In this document: piece after piece, positions 1 through 11,722 of the stretch
Layout of the letters: each line of letters starts with the position of its first letter
How positions within the stretch are numbered: the stretch's first letter is position 1
DNA from: Miscanthus floridulus
Lineage: Eukaryota; Streptophyta; Magnoliopsida; Poales; Poaceae
DNA length: 64,000 nt
Assembly (NCBI RefSeq): GCF_019320115.1
Contig: NC_089582.1
Location: forward strand, 117,310,637-117,374,636
Direction: 5' to 3'
Notes under the pieces: model-generated
What the model was told of the DNA's origin: nothing
What the model saw: only the letters and a program-made list of their open reading frames with translations
The model's database searches: none
Made by a program: the position numbers and the translations under genes

Positions 1-780
1 GGAGATCTTCTGGCTTTTTGAACGACCCTCGCGCTTCCTTTTTGCTCGGAAGGAGGGTTTGTTTTGCCGAGCCCCCTCGTGTGCGAGCCCAAGTCGCTGG
101 GCCTCGGCAATGGTTTGCAGGAAGAGTCCCTTAGCCTCTGCGTGGAGCAAGAGGGCCATCGGGGATTCTCCTGACTTTTTATTCGACCCTCGCGCTTCCT
201 TTTCGCTCGAAAGGAGGGGTGGAAGATGCCGCGCTACCCTCGGTGGGCGCGAGCGATGGCATTTCCGGTGAGCTGTTATCGGGTAAGTCCGAGTGGAGGC
301 CCGTACCCCATTCGCTAGGGGTCGGCTAGCGGTCCGGAGACACGCTCCAAGAGTACCGGAGGGTTTCTCTAGTGGGTGCCGAGGCCGTTCGCTGGGCCTC
401 GGTGGCTCGGTGCCTCCCTATAGTGGGATCCCATTCGGAGACCTCCCTACCGGTCTCGGACACGACACAGGGCGTCCCAAGCGTTTCGCTTGCTTGGGCC
501 TTGGCCTCGTATAGGCTCGCCCGTAGTCGCCCCTAACTCTGTTGCCTTGGGGCGGCTGTCGAAACCCCTAAGGGCCCAGCCTTCGAACCCCTGGACCATA
601 GCGGGCTCGGTGCCCAGTTCCTTTGCCTGAAAGGAATCGGGGGGGTTATTTCTCTCCCTACGGCTAATAACGGCAGGCGCGTCTTTTGAGGCGGCTTTTT
701 CGGGGAGGCGAAACGGCACCTGCTGCTGCTGTGGTTGGACGCAATGTGGCATCAGTCGATGGGACATATCTGCATGCACG
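1..780 (-). other. 3' non-coding region of Tat element no. 1
   Basis: No coding sequence is supported here. The stretch is GC-rich and holds a direct repeat of about 57 bp: positions 1-57 and about 162-218 share the core gaccctcgcgcttcctttt followed by a ctcg-aaggaggg stretch, with scattered mismatches. Tat elements are known for repeats in their long 3' regions. The short ORFs predicted here have no recognisable domain and I regard them as chance. Confidence 0.6.
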
Positions 781-897
781 ATTAATGAGGAGGGAGTGGG
801 CGCGTGGGCGGTAAGACCGGATCTGGATAACCGCGCCGGATTTTTTGGGGGAAACTTCCCCGATTTCGTCGCCCGGTGGTTTCGTCTCGTCCCTGCA

Positions 898-904
898 TAA
901 ATAC
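898..904 (+). promoter_or_regulatory. Candidate TATA box of the antisense gene
   Basis: The motif ataaata lies about 165 bp upstream of the first ATG at 1069, followed by a pyrimidine-rich leader. This would place transcription start near 930 and give the antisense gene its own promoter inside the retroelement. The motif is short and its use is inferred. Confidence 0.4.
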
Positions 905-1068
905 GCAAAGAGCCTCACCCTCCCCCTTCTTACCTTTTCCGCATTCGCTTTCGCTGCCTCTGTGCCATTGCTGAGAGCATAGAGCACCGGGGAGGAGAAG
1001 GGCGAGAGCGAGAGACTGAAAGAAAGAGAGAGAGAGATTACCGCCGTAGCAGCGACCTCCACCGCGCA

Positions 1069-4000
1069 ATGGCTGGTGGTCCCGTCATCCTCCCGGCGGA
1101 TCCCTGGGAGCGGTCTGACGTCACCGAGGAGAAGCTACAGTCGCTCATGGAGGCCGGTCTTCTTCGCCCGATCACCGACCCTGACGAGCCGGAGTGGATT
1201 GCTCTGGGGAACGAGTCGGAGCCGAGGCCGCGCTACAGCTACGTGGTGAGCTTCGTCGTCTTCCACGAGTGAGGCCTCGGGTCGCCGGTGGATAAGTTCA
1301 TGCGGGCGCTCCCGCACTACTATGGCGTGGAGCTTCACAATTTCAGCCCCAACTCCATCGCGCAGGCGGCCATCTTCGTCGCCGTCTGTGAGGGGTACTT
1401 GGGGATCGCTCCCCACTGGGAGTTGTGGCTCCACTTGTTCTGAGCGACGTTCACCACCAAGCCGGGGGGAACGAGGGGGGCTCGGAAGGTGCAGAGGGCC
1501 GGCGGCTGCACCCTTCACGTGTGCCAAGACCGGCAGTCCCTCTACATCCCGGCCCAGCTGTCATCGTCCAACCGTCATTGGTACGACAGCTGGTTCTACC
1601 TCCGCAATGACGACGGAGGACTTCCTCCTTATACCGGGCGGGTTGTAGAGAGTCAACCAGAGAAATGGGGATACGGCGTTATCAAGGTTGATCAGCCTAG
1701 GCTGGAGCCGCTCTTGCGGGCCTTGGGGAAGCTGCGTGACCATGGCCTTTCGGCGGCCGTGGTCGTGGCGGCCTTTCACCACCGGAGGGTGTTGCCGCTG
1801 ATGGCCCGGCGGCGGCGGCTGTTCGAGATGACCCGGAGCGACCCGATTGCCGGTATCAAGATGTCCGCCTTCACCCTTACCGACGACGAGACCCTGCGTC
1901 GGGTGAGAGAGGCGGTAGACGGGAAGCCGAAGATCAACGATTTGATGCCGTTCCCGATGCGCCCGTCGCGGGGGCACATTTCACTGGTGAGTTGGATGTT
2001 GCCGACGCTTTTGCGGCCTTCTTGTTTTCTGCCTTTTTTGTCTGTTGTCTTACTTCGTCGTTCCCATAGGGGATAAGAGACGTGTGAGACTCCCCACCGC
2101 CCGTTCCCAAGGACGCCCGGCGGCGAGCCATGAACAGGGCACGCGCCGAGGAGGAGAAGAAGAAGAAAGATGCCAAGGAGGCGAAGCGCACAAAGAAGCT
2201 CCTCGTGCGCGAAAAGCTGGACGCCCGTCGCCGGCGTCAGAAGCTCGACGGTCTCCCGTTGGAGCCGTCTCCCTCGTCGTCGGTGTCGGATTCTTTGGGC
2301 GACGGCGGCGGGCGCGAGGTGGGGACGGCCTGCCTGGAACACCTCCCTGACATTAGGGAGATGGTGCCCGAGGCGCCGGCAAGGAGCCTGACGCTCCTAT
2401 GAGGAGGAGGTGTCCCGGGGCCGGTGGCGGCCCGTCCCGGGGCCGAGGCCGACACGCCCGAGGCGCGGGTGTCGAAGGAGCGTGCCGTCAGCCCGATGGG
2501 TTCAACGGTGGAGGTGGAGCGAGCAACGGTGGGGGCGACCCCATTGTCTCCGTGAAGGGTCGAGGAGGTGCCAGGGTTCGGCGGAGGCCAGCTGGCACCG
2601 GTGGACACCAAGGCCGCGCTGCTGCCACCACCGCCGCCGTTGCAGAGGAGGCTGGCGGTGTCGAAGCGGCTACATCCCCGTTCGCGGTAAGCGTCTTTTC
2701 TGGTGGAGTCCGTAGTACTTCTTGTTTGCCCCTTGGTCGCATGCTGACCTTGGGAGTGTCTTTGCTTCCAGCTAGAAGCATCTGGTGGAAGATCCTGCCT
2801 TGGCGCCCCGTAAGGCGCTCAAGGTGAACGTTAGCTCCTCTGCCCATCAGGCAGCGGAGGCGCAGGCTGGCGTGCAGCATGGCGCGGCGTCGGGCAGGGC
2901 CATTTTGGAGGAGGCGGCTGCCTAGGAAAAGGGTGCCGAGGCGGCCGTGGAGCGAGTGGAGGAGGAGGAGCCCACGCCTTGCAATGTCGTGAGTCTTGGG
3001 GCAAAGGAGGCTGGGGCGTCCACCATTGCCGAGGCCATTGAGGGTGAGGCCGGAGCCCCCAAGACCTCTGAAGTCAGGGCGGTGGACGCCGGGGCCACCG
3101 AGGTAGAGATGGCGGAGGCCAGAACCCCTGGTTCCATCGAGGCCGAGGCGATGGAGGTGGAGACAGAGCAAGTTTTGGCGCCGCCCCTGGTTCAGACAAT
3201 CTCGTCTGATGATTCCTCCCAAGGGAAGGAGGCGGTGGATGTCGAGGTGGCCAGTACCACGGAGCAGCCAGTCCTAGATCCCACCGAGGGGAGTTCGGCC
3301 CTTGCCCGGCTACGGCCCGAGCCCCGTGGGTGGAACTTCCCGCGTGTTTTCTAGCGGAACCGGGCTGATCCCGAGGGGGAGCCTATGTTCGCCCTTGAAG
3401 ATATCGCAGAGGGGGGGGTGGTGGGATACCCTCGAGCAGTACTACCAACTGGCAGTGCGGTCGCTGCAGACAGCAATGACTATTATGGGAGGGGGCTTGC
3501 CCGGTGTCACCCAGGTAAGTACTTTTCTCTCCCGTGCCGCGTTGTTTTCTCTCCGAGCCCCCTCGCAATGTTTGACATGCGTTTTTTGTTTTGCCTCTTT
3601 AGGAGCTCGAGACCCGATCCCTTGGGAAATCGGTATTCCTACGAAGGGAGAGGGATATCTGGGACCAGCTCCGGCGGTAGAAGGGCCTGCTCGCTGATGC
3701 TCAGGGGCTTTTGTCGGCGCGGAGTGCGGAAGTGGAGGACCTCCGCCTTCGTTGTGCTGACATTCAGGCCGAGTTGGCCACGGCTAAAGAGCAGTCTGCC
3801 CCTCTGGTAGCGAAGGTCAAGGAACTGGAGGAGGAGCGAGACGCCTCCAGGTCTCGTGCCCAAGAAGCGACGGCCTCTGCCAAGGCCATAGCCGGGTAGC
3901 TGGGTGTGGAGCAGAGCGAGCATCAGCTGACGAAAGTCGCCTTGGCTGAGGCTACCAAGGCGGCCGAGGCCTCTCGGGTCAAGGCCTTAGACTGGAAGAG

Positions 4001-4514
4001 CAAGGCCGAGGGTAAGTTCCGCCGAACCGTGCTCCTTGTTCTTTTTGTTCTGGTTCGCGTTTGACTCCTGACCCCTCGTTGCGACGTAGATCTGGAGAAA
4101 GAGGCCTCCCAGGCGGCTGAGGCCTCCGTCACAGTGCAAGCGGCGCTGGATGTTGAGGTCCGGGAGCACGAGGCACTGTGCAGTGCAGTCCGTACCACCT
4201 GCGAGGCCCTGGACGTCGAGGGAGTCCAATCGGCCAGCTCCCTTGGGAGCCACCTGATTGCGTTGAGCGGCCGCGTCCACGAGAGGCTCCGAGGGGCGTT
4301 GCACACGGGCGTCAAGCGTGCCCTGGCCGTCGTTTCCTCGCACTACGCTATCAACCTCGAGGCTGTCAGCGACGGCTACGTGTTGCCAGAAGATGACGAG
4401 GAAGCTGATGCAGAGGTCATGAAGCTGTTGGAGGCGGTCGAGGCACCTGGCACAGCGCTGGCTGGTCTATTTGAAGAAGAGGTGGTCCCTCCCGCGCCGG
4501 CCGCCGATCCTTGA
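1069..4514 (+). pseudogene. Antisense gene of Tat element with PF04195-type (putative gypsy type transposon) domain, five exons
   Basis: The gene runs against gag-pol. Exon 1 (1069-1986) holds the domain seen in many grass transposon-associated proteins (Pfam PF04195, function unknown), with segments such as SFVVFHE, PVDKFMRALPHYYGVELHNF and AAIFVAVCEGYLGI. Later exons encode a lysine/glutamate-rich coiled coil (about 2130-2400 and 3711-4010) and an acidic C-terminus ending in PAPAADP. I see four GT-AG introns: 1987-2069, 2687-2771, 3515-3602 and 4012-4089, all short with good donors (gtgagt, gtaagc, gtaagt, gtaagt). Exon 1 contains in-frame TGA codons near 1270 and 1441, each explained by CGA to TGA, and more breaks occur in the middle exons, so no full product is expected. 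Maize-type Grande elements carry a comparable antisense gene; its role is unknown. Exon borders are my prediction. Confidence 0.75.
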
Positions 4515-4691
4515 GCTTTGACCTGGGCCAAAAGGGGCCATGTAACCGGATTGAGTTAGTTGCCGTATCGTGACGTTTTTGTGGCCGTCGAGGCCTTTAA
4601 AGTATTTGCATACGTGGGTCTTTTAACCGTTTTCTGTTCTACTTCCAAGCCTGTGCCCTCTGTCTCGATCTTGGGAACCCGCAAAGAAATC

Positions 4692-4795
4692 CCTCGGAAC
4701 CTAAGCCGTCCTTCGGCGAAGGGTGGTGAGGGAGCTGCCGTAGCCCAGAGGCGTAGGCCGTTCTCACGACTCGACCAGCCCTTTGGCCTCGAGAC
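4692..4795 (+). repeat. Direct repeat copy A in Tat 3' region
   Basis: First copy of a roughly 105-bp direct repeat (second copy 5023-5129), seen by eye from the shared core ggtggtgagggagctgccgt and a common gagac end. The copies differ by scattered substitutions. Confidence 0.7.
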
Positions 4796-5022
4796 AAGCT
4801 TTTGGTCTTTGGGTTTCTTGTGAAGGTCCTGTCGGAGCGCGAGAGAGTTTGGCGTAGAAATTTTTTGAAAGACCATTAACAAACGGTGTTCGGGACTTAG
4901 GGGGTTCCCCCTTTTTAGCCCCCGAGGGAGGCTCGGCTTTGCAGAGGCAGAGCCGAGTCTCCCTTATAGCACTATTGTGACGTCGAGCCCCTATTGATAG
5001 ACAAGCTCTCTGTATAGAACTT

Positions 5023-5129
5023 CCTTGGAGCCTACGTTGTCCTTTGGGTGAAAAGGTGGTGAGGGAGCTGCCGTGGCCCAGAGGCGTAGGCCATTCTCAT
5101 GGCTCGGCCGGCCTTTTCGCCTTTGAGAC
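5023..5129 (+). repeat. Direct repeat copy B in Tat 3' region
   Basis: Second copy of the repeat at 4692-4795, about 230 bp downstream. It may be a remnant of the tandem arrays that Tat elements carry between pol and the 3' LTR. Confidence 0.7.
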
Positions 5130-5253
5130 GATCGTACTGTCCTTAGGTTCTATACAATCGACTTGTCTATAAGGGGGTTCCTCGAAAGATTATGACAACT
5201 AAGAACGCTTCTTTATTGTATTTCGAGAAACAATGTAAACGACGTTTGGAAAT

Positions 5254-6732
5254 TTAAGGGTAGAAACGACGTAGCTGTTCTATGTTCCAAGCATTGGTGA
5301 AGATTTCGCCCTTCTCGTTGGCTAACTTGTAGGTCCCGGGCTTCAGCACTTGAGCGACGATGTATGGCCCTTCCCAGGGTGGGGTCAGCTTCTGGCGGCC
5401 CTTGTTGCTCTGTCTCAGTCTCAGCACCAGGTCGGCCACCTTTAGGTCTCGGCTTTGGATGCACCGGGCTTGGTAGCGTCGTAGGGCTTGCTGGTACCTG
5501 GCTGAGTGTAGCAGCGCGACGTCTCAGGCTTCCTCCAGTTGGTCAAGGGCGTCTTCACGGGCGGTGCGGTTGCTTTGCTCGTTGTACGCCTATAGCCTCG
5601 GGGAACCGTATTCTAAGTCAGTGGGGAGGATGGCCTCGGCTCCATAGACCAGGAAGAACGGTGTGAATCCCGTGGCTCGGCTCGGGGTGTTTCGTAGGCT
5701 CCAGATGACTGACGGGAGTTCGTCAAGCCATTTCTTGCCAAACTTCTTCAACCGGTTGAATATTCTTGGCTTAAGGCCTTGTAGGATCATGCCGTTGGCA
5801 TGCTCTACTTGGCCGTTTGTCCTTGGGTGTCCTACGGCCGACCAGGCCACCTGGATGTGGTGGTCATCGCAGAACGTTAGGAACTTGCGACCGGTGAATT
5901 GTGTCCCATTGTTAGTGATGATGGTGTTAGGAACCCCGAACCTGTGGATGATGTCCGTAAAGAACAGCACCGCTTGCTCGGATTTGATCTGAGTGATCGG
6001 ACGAGCCTCGATCCATTTGGAGAATTTGTCGATGGCTACCAGCAGATGGGTATAGCCCCCGGGTGCCTTCTGCAGAGGCCCAACCATGTCCAGCCCCCAC
6101 ACAGCGAATGGCCATGTGATGGGGATGGTTTGGAGGGCTTGGGCCGGGAGGTGCGTCTGTCGAGCGTAGTACTGGCATCCCTCGCAGGAGCGTACTAGCT
6201 TCGTGGCGTCGGCCACCGCCGTTGGCCAATAGAAACCTTAGCGGAAGGCATTACCCACGAGCGCTCGAGGCGCCACGTGGTGCCCGCAGACTCCTGCGTG
6301 CAAGTCCCAAAGTAGGGAGTGGCCAGCCTCGGTGGTGATGCATTGTTGGAGAATACCCGATGGGCTACGCCTATACAACTCGCCGTTGCAGAGGACGTAA
6401 GTCTTGGCTTGTCGCGCAAGCCGCTGGGCCTCGGTTCTGTCCACAGGAAGCTCTCCTCGAACGAGGCGATCAAGGAAAGGGACTCACCAGTCCGTTCCTT
6501 GGTCGGCCTTGGGAGGCTCTGCGTCAATTGCCATGGCCTCGGGCTCGACTGGCGGGGTCTCGGTGGCAGAGGGGGCCTCGGGCCCTGCGTTGGGCTCGGC
6601 CGATATGCCCTCTTCTGTCGCCGAGGCGTAGTCAACGGATGGCTTGTGGAGGTCTCTGGCGAAGACGTTCGGGGGGACCGGGGCCCATGCCGACGCCATC
6701 TTTGCCAGTTCGTCCGCGGCCTCGTTGAACTT
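5254..6732 (-). pseudogene. Integrase region of Tat element no. 1
   Basis: The frame continues from the RNase H segment. After a linker it shows the HHCC zinc module (LHAGVCGHH, then RSCEGCQYYARQ), the catalytic core (WGLDMVGPL with the first Asp; TNNGTQF where the second Asp should be; GQVEHANG with the Glu), and a C-terminal segment ending NIEQLRRFYP at 5254. The second catalytic Asp is Asn (codon at 5911-5913), a G-to-A change that should abolish integration. In-frame stops lie at 6484-6486 (TGA), 6238-6240 (TAA), 5590-5592 (TAG) and 5524-5526 (TGA). No frameshift is needed to follow the protein. No chromodomain is seen, as expected for Tat elements. Confidence 0.9.
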
Positions 6733-8493
6733 TCACACAACGTGGTTGAGTTCGAGACCATCAAACTTGTTCTCCAGGCGACATACTATCGCGCAGTACG
6801 CCTTCATTTTGGGGTCATGGCAGCTTGACTCTTTCATCACCTGATCGACGACGAGCTGGGAATCACCCTGTACGTCGAGACGTCGTACTCCAAGTTCGAT
6901 GGCGATTTGCAGGCCATTGACGAGGGCCTCGTATTCGGCGACATTGTTGGAGGCGGCGAAGTGAAGTCGGATCATGTAGCGCATGTGTACTCTGAGGGGC
7001 GAGACCAGGAGCAGGCCCGCGCCAGCCCCAGTCTTCATCAGAGACCCGTCAAAGTACATGGTCCAGCATTCTGATTGGATCTGAACGGGTGGTAGCTGTG
7101 TGTCGGTCCATTCAGCTACAAAGTCGGACAGGACCTGTGATTTGATCGCTTTCTGAGGCATGAAAGACAAGGTTTCCCCCATGAGTTCGACAGCCCACTT
7201 GGCTATTCTACCCGAGGCCTCCCGGTTTTGGATTATCTCTCCCAGAGGAAAAGACGACACCATAGTCACCGGGTGGGACTCGAAGTAGTGACGCAGCTTG
7301 CGTCGAGCCAAGACTATGGTGTAAACCAGCTTCTGGATGTGGGGGTAACGCGTCTTATTCTCGGAGAGCACTTCGCTGATGAAGTAAATAGGTCGTTGGA
7401 CGGGTAGAGCATGTCCCTTCTCCTGCCTCTCGACTACTACGGCCGCGCTGACCACTTGGGTCGTCATGGTGACGTAGAGTAAGAGGTGCTTGCCCTCGGT
7501 GGACGGAACCAGGACGGGGGGGTTGGTGAGCAGTGCTTTGAGCCTGGCGAGGGCTTCCTCGGCCTCGGTGGTCCAAGAAAAGCGCTCGGACTTTCTCAAG
7601 AGGCGGTACAGGGGCAGGCCTTTTTCGCCGAGGCGTGAGATGAAGTGGCTTAGGGCCGCAAGGCATCCCATGACCCTCTGCACCCCTTTGAGGTCTCGGA
7701 TCGGGCCCATGTTGGTCACGGCCGAGACCTTCTCCGGGTTGGCCTCGATTCCACGTTTCGAGACTATGAATCCCAAGAGCATGCCTCGGGGAACCCCGAA
7801 GACACACTTCTTGGGGTTGAGCTTGATGCCCTTCTCTCTGAGACATGTGAAGGCAACCTCCAAGTCGCCGACGAGATCACCGGCCTTCCTAGACTTGACT
7901 ACAATGTCATCCACGTAGGCCTCGATGGTTCGCCCGATGTGTTCGCCAAAGACTTGGATCATGCACCGTTGGTAAGTAGCCCCTGCGTTTCTGAGGCCGA
8001 ACGGCATGGTTATGTAGCAGTACATGCCGAATGGAGTGATGAAAGAAGTCGCGAGCTGGTCGGACTCTTTCATCTTGATTTGGTGGTAACCGGAATATGC
8101 ATCAAGGAAGGAGAGGGTTTCGCATCCTGCAGTGGAGTCGATGATTTGGTCAATTCGTGGTAGTGGGAATGGGACTTTCGAGCACGCTTTATTTAGACCA
8201 GTGTAGTCCATGCACATCCTCCACTTGCCACTTTTCTTCCTGACTAATACAGGGTTAGCCAACCACTCTAGATGGAATACTTCCTTGATGAACCCGGCTG
8301 CCATGAGATTCTGCACTTCTTCGCCGATGGCCCTGCGCTTCTCCTCGTCAAATCGGTGTAGGCGCTGCTTTGCCGGCCTGGAGCCTGCCCGGATATCTAA
8401 GGCATGCTCGGCGACCTCCCTTGGTATGCCCGGCATGTCCGAGGGACTCCACGCAAACATATCGACGTTCGCACAGAGAAAGTCGACGAGCAC
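6733..8493 (-). pseudogene. Reverse transcriptase, RNase H and additional RNase H of Tat element no. 1
   Basis: This is 586 open codons. Reverse transcriptase comes first, with FLDAYSGYHQI, MPFGLRNAGATYQRCM and an intact YVDD active site (7906-7917). The first RNase H follows; its start (LLYVTMTTQVVSAA) lacks the usual leading Asp, so it looks degenerate. The additional RNase H then begins at WTMYFDGS and keeps an apparent Asp-Glu-Asp set (YFDGS, AEYEAL, QGDSQLV). Loss in the first domain with retention in the second agrees with the idea that the extra domain has taken over in Tat elements. A TAG at 8500-8502 separates this block from protease and a TGA at 6733-6735 from integrase, both in the same frame. 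Confidence 0.92.
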
Positions 8494-8499
8494 GGCCTC

Positions 8500-11400
8500 C
8501 TATTTGCTGTCGAGGGTGGCGCTGATCTTCCGTCCTCGGCCATCGGGGACGGCAGGATCGACGGGGACAAGCTTGATGGCCTCCGCGGGCTTGAAGGTCC
8601 CGGCGCGCCGCTTGGTGTCGGGAACCTCGCTACCAAGCTGGTCGAGATCGGCGATGAGGGTCTCGGCCTCCACGATGGCCTCGACGTATTCGATGCACTC
8701 GACGTCACAGTCGTATGCATGTTCGTACGTGGACTCGACGGTGATGATGCCGTTGGGGCCTGGCATCTTGAGCTTGAGGTAGGTGTAGTTGGGGACCGCC
8801 ATGAACTTGGCGTAGCACGGGCGCCCCAAGATGGCGTGGTAAGCCCCCTTGAATCCAACCACCTCGAAGGTGAGGACCTCCTTGTGGTAGTTGGAGGGAG
8901 TGCCAAAGCAGACGGGTAAGTCGATGCGCCCGAGGGGTCGTGTGCGCTTTCCTAGCACGACGCTGTGGAAGGGTGTGGAACCGCCTCGGAGCCGTGATTG
9001 GTCGAGCTCCAGGAGCTCCAGAGTGTTGACGTAGAGGATGTTGAGGCCGCTGCCTCCATCCATGAGCACTTTGGTGAGCCGGGTGTTGCCGACGATCGGG
9101 TCGACGACAAGCGGGTACTGCCCGAGGTTTGGAACATAATCGAGGTGGTCATCCCGATCAAAGGTGATTGCCTCCCGAGACCAATCGAGGTACCGGGGGG
9201 TGGCCACCTTGACCGAGAAGACCTCCCGGCGTTCCCTCTTTTGCTGGCGCGCCATGAGGCATGCCGAGGGTCCGCCAAAGATCATGAAGGCGTTGCGTAC
9301 CTTGGGGAACCCATCATCTTTATCACCGTCCCTTTCGCCGGCGCCCCTTTTCCTGGCCTCATCATCGTCGGGGAGCCCAAGCCTGGCGTAGTAACGCCGG
9401 AGCATGGTGCACTCCTCAAGGGCATGCTTCACCAGACCTTGATGGTAAGGACAGGGCTTCTTCAGCATGTCGTCAAATAGCCTGGGGCCACGGGGGCCTC
9501 GGGGATTCCTGCGATCTGCTGTGGCGACATGGATGGCCTCGAGGACCTCCTGCTTCCCTGGGCGACCCTTCTTCTTTCTCTTGGGGACGCGGGTGGGCGA
9601 GGCCTTGGGGGCCTCGTCCTTCTGCTTCCCCTTGGCGTCGTTGTTGGGGAAGATGGCCCCAACCGCCTCTTCGCCCGAGGCGAAGTTGGTGGCGATGTCG
9701 AGGAGTGCGGCCGCCGTGGTTGGTACGTTCCGGCCCAATTCTCGGACCAGGTCTCGGCAGGAGGTGCCAGAGAGGAATGCTTGGACAATTTCCGAGTCAC
9801 CGACGCGGGGCAACTTGGTGCATTTCTTGGAGAAGCGCCGGATGAAATCTCAAAGAGATTCGTCCGGCTTCTGGCGGCAACCTTTGAGGTCCCAGGAGTT
9901 CCCGGGGCGCACATAGGTGCCTTGGAAATTCCTGACGAAGACCCTCACCAAGTCGCGCCAGTCGTGGATCTGTGCGGGAGGAAGGTGTTCGAGCTAGGTT
10001 CGTGCTGAGTCTGACAAGAACAAAGGGAGGTTGCGGATGATGAGCAGGTCATCTTCCGCACCGCCTAGCTGACAAGCCAGGCGATAATCGGCTAGCCATA
10101 GCTCGGGGTTCGTCTCGCCGCTATACTTTGTGAGGTTGGCAGGTTGCCGAAACCGGGCTGGGAAGTGAGCGTTGCGAATGGCTCTACTAAAGACCCGAGG
10201 GCCAGGTGGCTCGGGAGAAGGACTGCGGTCCTCTTCACTGTCGTAGCGACCGCCTCGGTGTGGGTGGTAGCCCCGAGTGGCTCCGTCGCCGCGGCGCCGT
10301 CGCCTGCCAACTACTTCGTGGTCGCCTTGTGCCTCGTGCTGGTCTCCAGGTCGATCGCGCACCGAGGGGGCCCCGTTGGCCATCGGCGCGCGAGCGGGCT
10401 CGGGACGGACCGAGGCATCCTGGCCCCGGCGAGGTCGCGCCGTGGGTTGCTCTGAAGTGCCTCCGCGCCGGCGGGAGGCGGAACTTTCGGCCTGCTATAC
10501 CGCAGCGGTCTCGAGGAGGTCACGGAGCTCTTCGCGGACCCGTCGCCCCTCGGTGGTGGAGGGCTCGGGCATTGCTCGGACCAGCATCGCAGCCGCTGCG
10601 ACATTCTGGCTAGCCCGATTAAAGATTGGGGGTGGCTCTCCACCCTCGTTGTCGTTGATGCGGTGATGGACATCGCGGGCCCTCCCTCGGGCTCCTCCGC
10701 CCTCACCGCGCCCTTGCTGCTCCTGCTCGAGAGTGTCCCGAAGCTATTGCAGAAGGAGTCGGTCTTGTTCGACCTTGGCTTGAAGCTCGCGGAGCTACTC
10801 TAGGTCTGGGCGTCGATGCCCCCCGCGGACGGGATTCTCGTTTCGTGCCGCCGGGGCTATGAGACGTGGAGGTGTGGCATCGCCCACCCTTGCCTGGGGC
10901 GGGGAATGGTTGCCTGTCCTCTCGTCTTCTTCGCCCGCCCTTGGCATCCTGAGCCCGACGTGGAAGCACTCACGAGATGGATCGTAAGTCCCTTCGTCGT
11001 CGGAGTCGGAATAGCCGAGGCAGTAGTCGCTTGCGGCCAAGAATTGGCGCAAAGCCCCAGGGTTGTGGAGTTTGGAGAAATCCACCCCGGGCCATGCCTC
11101 GTCCTCGTCTGAGGAGTCGGAGTGGGTGCTCAGGTCGAGAGCGAAGCGCTGGCGGCGTTCCGAGGGGTGCTCGTGAGTGGCAGTGTAGGCGTAGGCATAA
11201 GAGGCGGCGGCATTCCTCAACCCAAAGGGGTATGGGGACGGTGCCGTCTCCATATTCTGCCCCGCCGGGGTCGACTCTTCAGGGAGTGGTGGAGTGGAGC
11301 TAGACGACTGGGCATCGCCGCGAGCCACCGGCGATTTTCCTTTGTCCATGCTCAGGCCAGACAGGTCCCCAGCCAGGGACCCCGTACCAACAGCTGGTCG

Positions 11401-11664
11401 TAGGATATCGGCGGGGAGTGGCGTGCCGCCCCGGGTTCGCGTAGCGTCAGGGTGGCCTTCCTCGCATCGTGCCTGGCGAGCGCGGCGAGAGCGGCCGCCC
11501 GGGCGCCGCCTGCGCCTGGGCTGCCGGGGCATGACTTCATCGTCGGACGGTGGGGCTCGAGGGGTGAGGAGCACCATGTCGTACTCATGCCCTAGAGACA
11601 TGAACTCTAGGCTCCCGAACCAAACTACGGTGCCGAGACGCAATGGTCGTATGGGGTCTGCCAT
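8500..11664 (-). pseudogene. gag and aspartic protease of Tat element no. 1
   Basis: The frame opens at an ATG (11662-11664) about 60 bp inside the PBS. Gag begins with an Arg/Ser/Pro-rich N-terminus (289 codons to a TAG at 10795), continues through a charged coiled-coil-like stretch, and contains the Tat gag core around LTKYSGETNPELWLADYRL (about 10070-10140). A zinc-knuckle-like CPYHQGLVKHALEEC lies near 9411-9455. Protease follows with the active-site motif MDGGSGLNILY (Asp codon near 9058-9060). In-frame stops at 10795, 10744, 10495, 9994, 9850 and 8500 interrupt it, but the frame itself never shifts from 11664 to 5254. Confidence 0.88.
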
Positions 11665-11703
11665 CCGGGTCCTGCTGGGACGATGAAGCTAACACGCAGC
11701 GTC

Positions 11704-11722
11704 CCCTACCTGGCGCGCCAAC
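11704..11722 (-). other. Primer-binding site of Tat element no. 1
   Basis: Directly inside the LTR the minus strand reads gttggcgcgccaggtaggg, a leader sequence found next to the LTR in many grass Tat-type elements. It should pair with the 3' end of a tRNA primer; I am not sure which tRNA. Its position right after the TG...CA-bounded LTR supports the LTR border. Confidence 0.65.

Larger units (their letters stand above)
4515..5253. other. Spacer between antisense gene and integrase, with a direct repeat
   Basis: No gene is supported between the convergent 3' ends of the antisense gene and integrase. A repeat of about 105 bp occurs at 4692-4795 and 5023-5129; both copies share ggtggtgagggagctgccgt and a following cccagaggcgtaggcc stretch. 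The two 3' ends face each other, so terminators for both transcripts should lie here, but I cannot place them. Confidence 0.6.
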
